The position numbers and the translations under genes were made by a program. Below, in pieces: positions 62,587 through 64,000 of a stretch of 64,000 nucleotides of DNA (the first letter of the stretch is position 1; each line of letters starts with the position of its first letter). The DNA is from Pyrrhoderma lamaoense (taxonomy: Eukaryota > Basidiomycota > Agaricomycetes > Hymenochaetales > Hymenochaetaceae): the NCBI GenBank assembly GCA_002794735.1, contig NBAZ01000003.1:1612001-1676000 (forward strand). The letters are read 5' to 3'. The notes below the pieces were generated by a model that saw nothing but the letters and a program-made list of their open reading frames with translations, was not told where the DNA came from and made no database searches.

Positions 62587-63882
62587 TTAGCCAATATTTC
62601 TTATGAGAGCATTCAACATGTTCTGAATTTCCAGGTTACTCGAGAGTATTTCTATCCCCCTTCCCAGAGCTATTCTCAAAGAGGGCACGATTCTATCATC
62701 TTTAAGACTTTCTTGCCACTCGGGTCCAGCAAGTTCTACTTGCTTAAGTTCCGTGAATCTCGATCCCGGGCCGCAGATTCCCTGGAAGTGACTTTCAACC
62801 ATTGCCCACCATGATTGCTCATTGTAATTATAACCTGAAACTGGGAATCCAGCATGAAGATGCACACATTTCACAGAAGTGAATTCCAGTAAAACGCGAG
62901 GCACTTCGTTGGGATATGGAGGACGGGTCGAAAATACCGGAATATACAGATCCGTTGTATTCGGACAACAGGTAAGAAGAGTAGCAACGAAGTCGTGACG
63001 CAGGAACCTAAAATCAGGATTAAGTTCAATTACTGTGATCTGGTTTGTATAATTGCTTAGAGGTCCGTCAATGAGGTTAAACATTGCTTCTGGCCGCGCA
63101 AGAACTAGGCAACGCAAAGCAGGTAGCTCAAACGTGACATCATCATAGGCTTGCCGCGAATGGCTGAAGGCGCTTAAAGAACGAACTCCAAGTGTATGTA
63201 AATTAGGCAAACGCACAGACGGTAGCGTCTGCAGTGCTCGTTGTTCGTCCTGGTCGTCTTGCTCTTTGGGAAAGCTATCCCTCCCAATTATTAAAACCCG
63301 CAAAGAATCTGATGACCAGATGAACTTTGGAGACGGCCCCGCTGCGAGTGAATTATCACTGGGGTCATTATTCCAATTTACCCGAGACAAATGGGGAAGT
63401 TCAAATCCCTCTATTGGCGGGATGTCACAGCTACTGATATCTTCTCTTATCTGAGGTTGCGGGCGTTGAACGATTCTAACATTAGGGCAACAGCTCAAAA
63501 TATTCCTTGCATCATCAGCTAAAGTCTTTACGTCCTCTGTAGAACTTTTCTCGTCGTCGAAACACAAGGACACACGTTTGACGAATCCCCTCAACGATGT
63601 GTCCGTCCAGAGTGAGTGCAAAAGCTCCCGAGATCCATGTCGAACCCAGATATCTTCGTAAAGAAATGGAAGTATCAGTACTCTAAACTGGCGACACGTT
63701 AATCCAATTGATCTTTTTGCACGGAGTGCATCTTTTTCCTTTTGACACGAGTCGTAAGGACGTAAGGGTTCAAAAGGGGACCATGATGCCAGTGTTTCTA
63801 TGTCCCTCACCGGGTTGTCCGTCGCGATTTTGAAAATTTCAATGAGTAGTTCTGTGGGAAGAGAACTCACATTGTGAGTCAT
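62587..63882 (-). CDS. F-box protein
   Basis: Complete intronless ORF of 431 residues. The N-terminus has an F-box-like motif, 'SSLPTELLIEIFKIATDNP', a charged insert, then 'LTCRQFRVLILPFLYEDIWV', typical of Agaricomycete F-box proteins. The remainder is leucine-rich with repeated segments resembling degenerate leucine-rich repeats ('LPSVRLPNLHTLGVRSLSAF', 'FELPALRCLVLARPEAMFNL'), likely the substrate-binding part. F-box proteins join Skp1 in SCF ubiquitin ligases; the substrate is unknown. These genes are highly expanded in mushroom-forming fungi. The stop is TAA at 62587-62589. The protein lies convergent to the TEA gene and has no obvious partner in the window. Confidence 0.85.
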   Translation of the reverse strand: MTHNVSSLPTELLIEIFKIATDNPVRDIETLASWSPFEPLRPYDSCQKEKDALRAKRSIGLTCRQFRVLILPFLYEDIWVRHGSRELLHSLWTDTSLRGFVKRVSLCFDDEKSSTEDVKTLADDARNILSCCPNVRIVQRPQPQIREDISSCDIPPIEGFELPHLSRVNWNNDPSDNSLAAGPSPKFIWSSDSLRVLIIGRDSFPKEQDDQDEQRALQTLPSVRLPNLHTLGVRSLSAFSHSRQAYDDVTFELPALRCLVLARPEAMFNLIDGPLSNYTNQITVIELNPDFRFLRHDFVATLLTCCPNTTDLYIPVFSTRPPYPNEVPRVLLEFTSVKCVHLHAGFPVSGYNYNEQSWWAMVESHFQGICGPGSRFTELKQVELAGPEWQESLKDDRIVPSLRIALGRGIEILSSNLEIQNMLNALIRNIG

Positions 63883-64000
63883 AAGGTTGGAAATCTGTTT
63901 GCTTCTTCGGATTCAAATCGCGGTAGTTAAATGTCCTTCAGGGGCTTTCAGTTACACGATCGATATTGCAACACTTCTCTCCATTGAAGCGAGCAAACTT
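63883..64000. other. Upstream flank of the F-box gene
   Basis: The last 118 bp are the 5' flank of the minus-strand F-box gene and are cut by the window edge. No further gene is visible. Confidence 0.6.

Overview
This window is nuclear DNA from a filamentous basidiomycete, most likely an Agaricomycete. The reasons are intron-rich genes with mostly 45-65 bp GT-AG introns, a cerato-platanin, a DUF6533-type membrane protein, a secretory neutral ceramidase, a membrane-anchored GH5 exo-1,3-glucanase, and two copies of a lineage-type gene family carrying an 'MSWxxYExxIVxxxxVRLxNWP' signature. The species cannot be fixed from the sequence. There are no bacterial, viral or CRISPR features.

Layout. 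1-5196 (minus): the amino-terminal part of GCN1, running off the left edge. 5197-5530: a 334-bp divergent promoter region. 5531-14132 (plus): UTP20, an SSU-processome scaffold. 16108-17859 (plus): a DUF6533 family membrane protein. 18832-19254 (minus): a cerato-platanin. 20051-21199 (plus): CTD kinase subunit gamma (Ctk3), broken by three one-base shifts. 21810-23957 and 24650-26937 (both minus): a tandem pair of uncharacterised genes, each ending in two copies of the MSW module on its own exon. 27696-28218 (plus): a GFA/CENP-V-type zinc protein. 29142-31642 (plus): NOP12/RBM34-like nucleolar RNA-binding protein. 32561-36536 (plus): neutral ceramidase. 40565-43248 (plus): GH5 exo-1,3-beta-glucanase. 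43249-55567: a gene-poor stretch of about 12 kb. 55568-60223 (plus): a TEA/ATTS transcription factor with unusually long introns. 62587-63882 (minus): an F-box protein.

Functional themes. GCN1, UTP20 and NOP12 belong to ribosome synthesis and translational control. Ctk3 belongs to RNA polymerase II CTD phosphorylation. Cerato-platanin, exo-glucanase and ceramidase act at the cell wall, cell surface and membrane lipids. The TEA factor is a candidate developmental regulator. The genes look like a normal chromosomal neighbourhood, not a metabolic cluster.

Two things stand out. First, the tandem MSW-module gene pair has symmetric phase 1-1 exons that appear to have been duplicated inside a gene before the whole gene was copied. 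Second, five genes (DUF6533, Ctk3 three times, MSW gene B, GH5 and probably the GFA gene) lose the conserved reading frame by exactly one missing base, mostly at a run of G or A. This pattern suggests homopolymer under-calling in the assembly more than independent gene decay, and it affects how these genes should be modelled. Exon limits were set by eye from splice consensus and protein similarity recalled from known families; no database search was possible.
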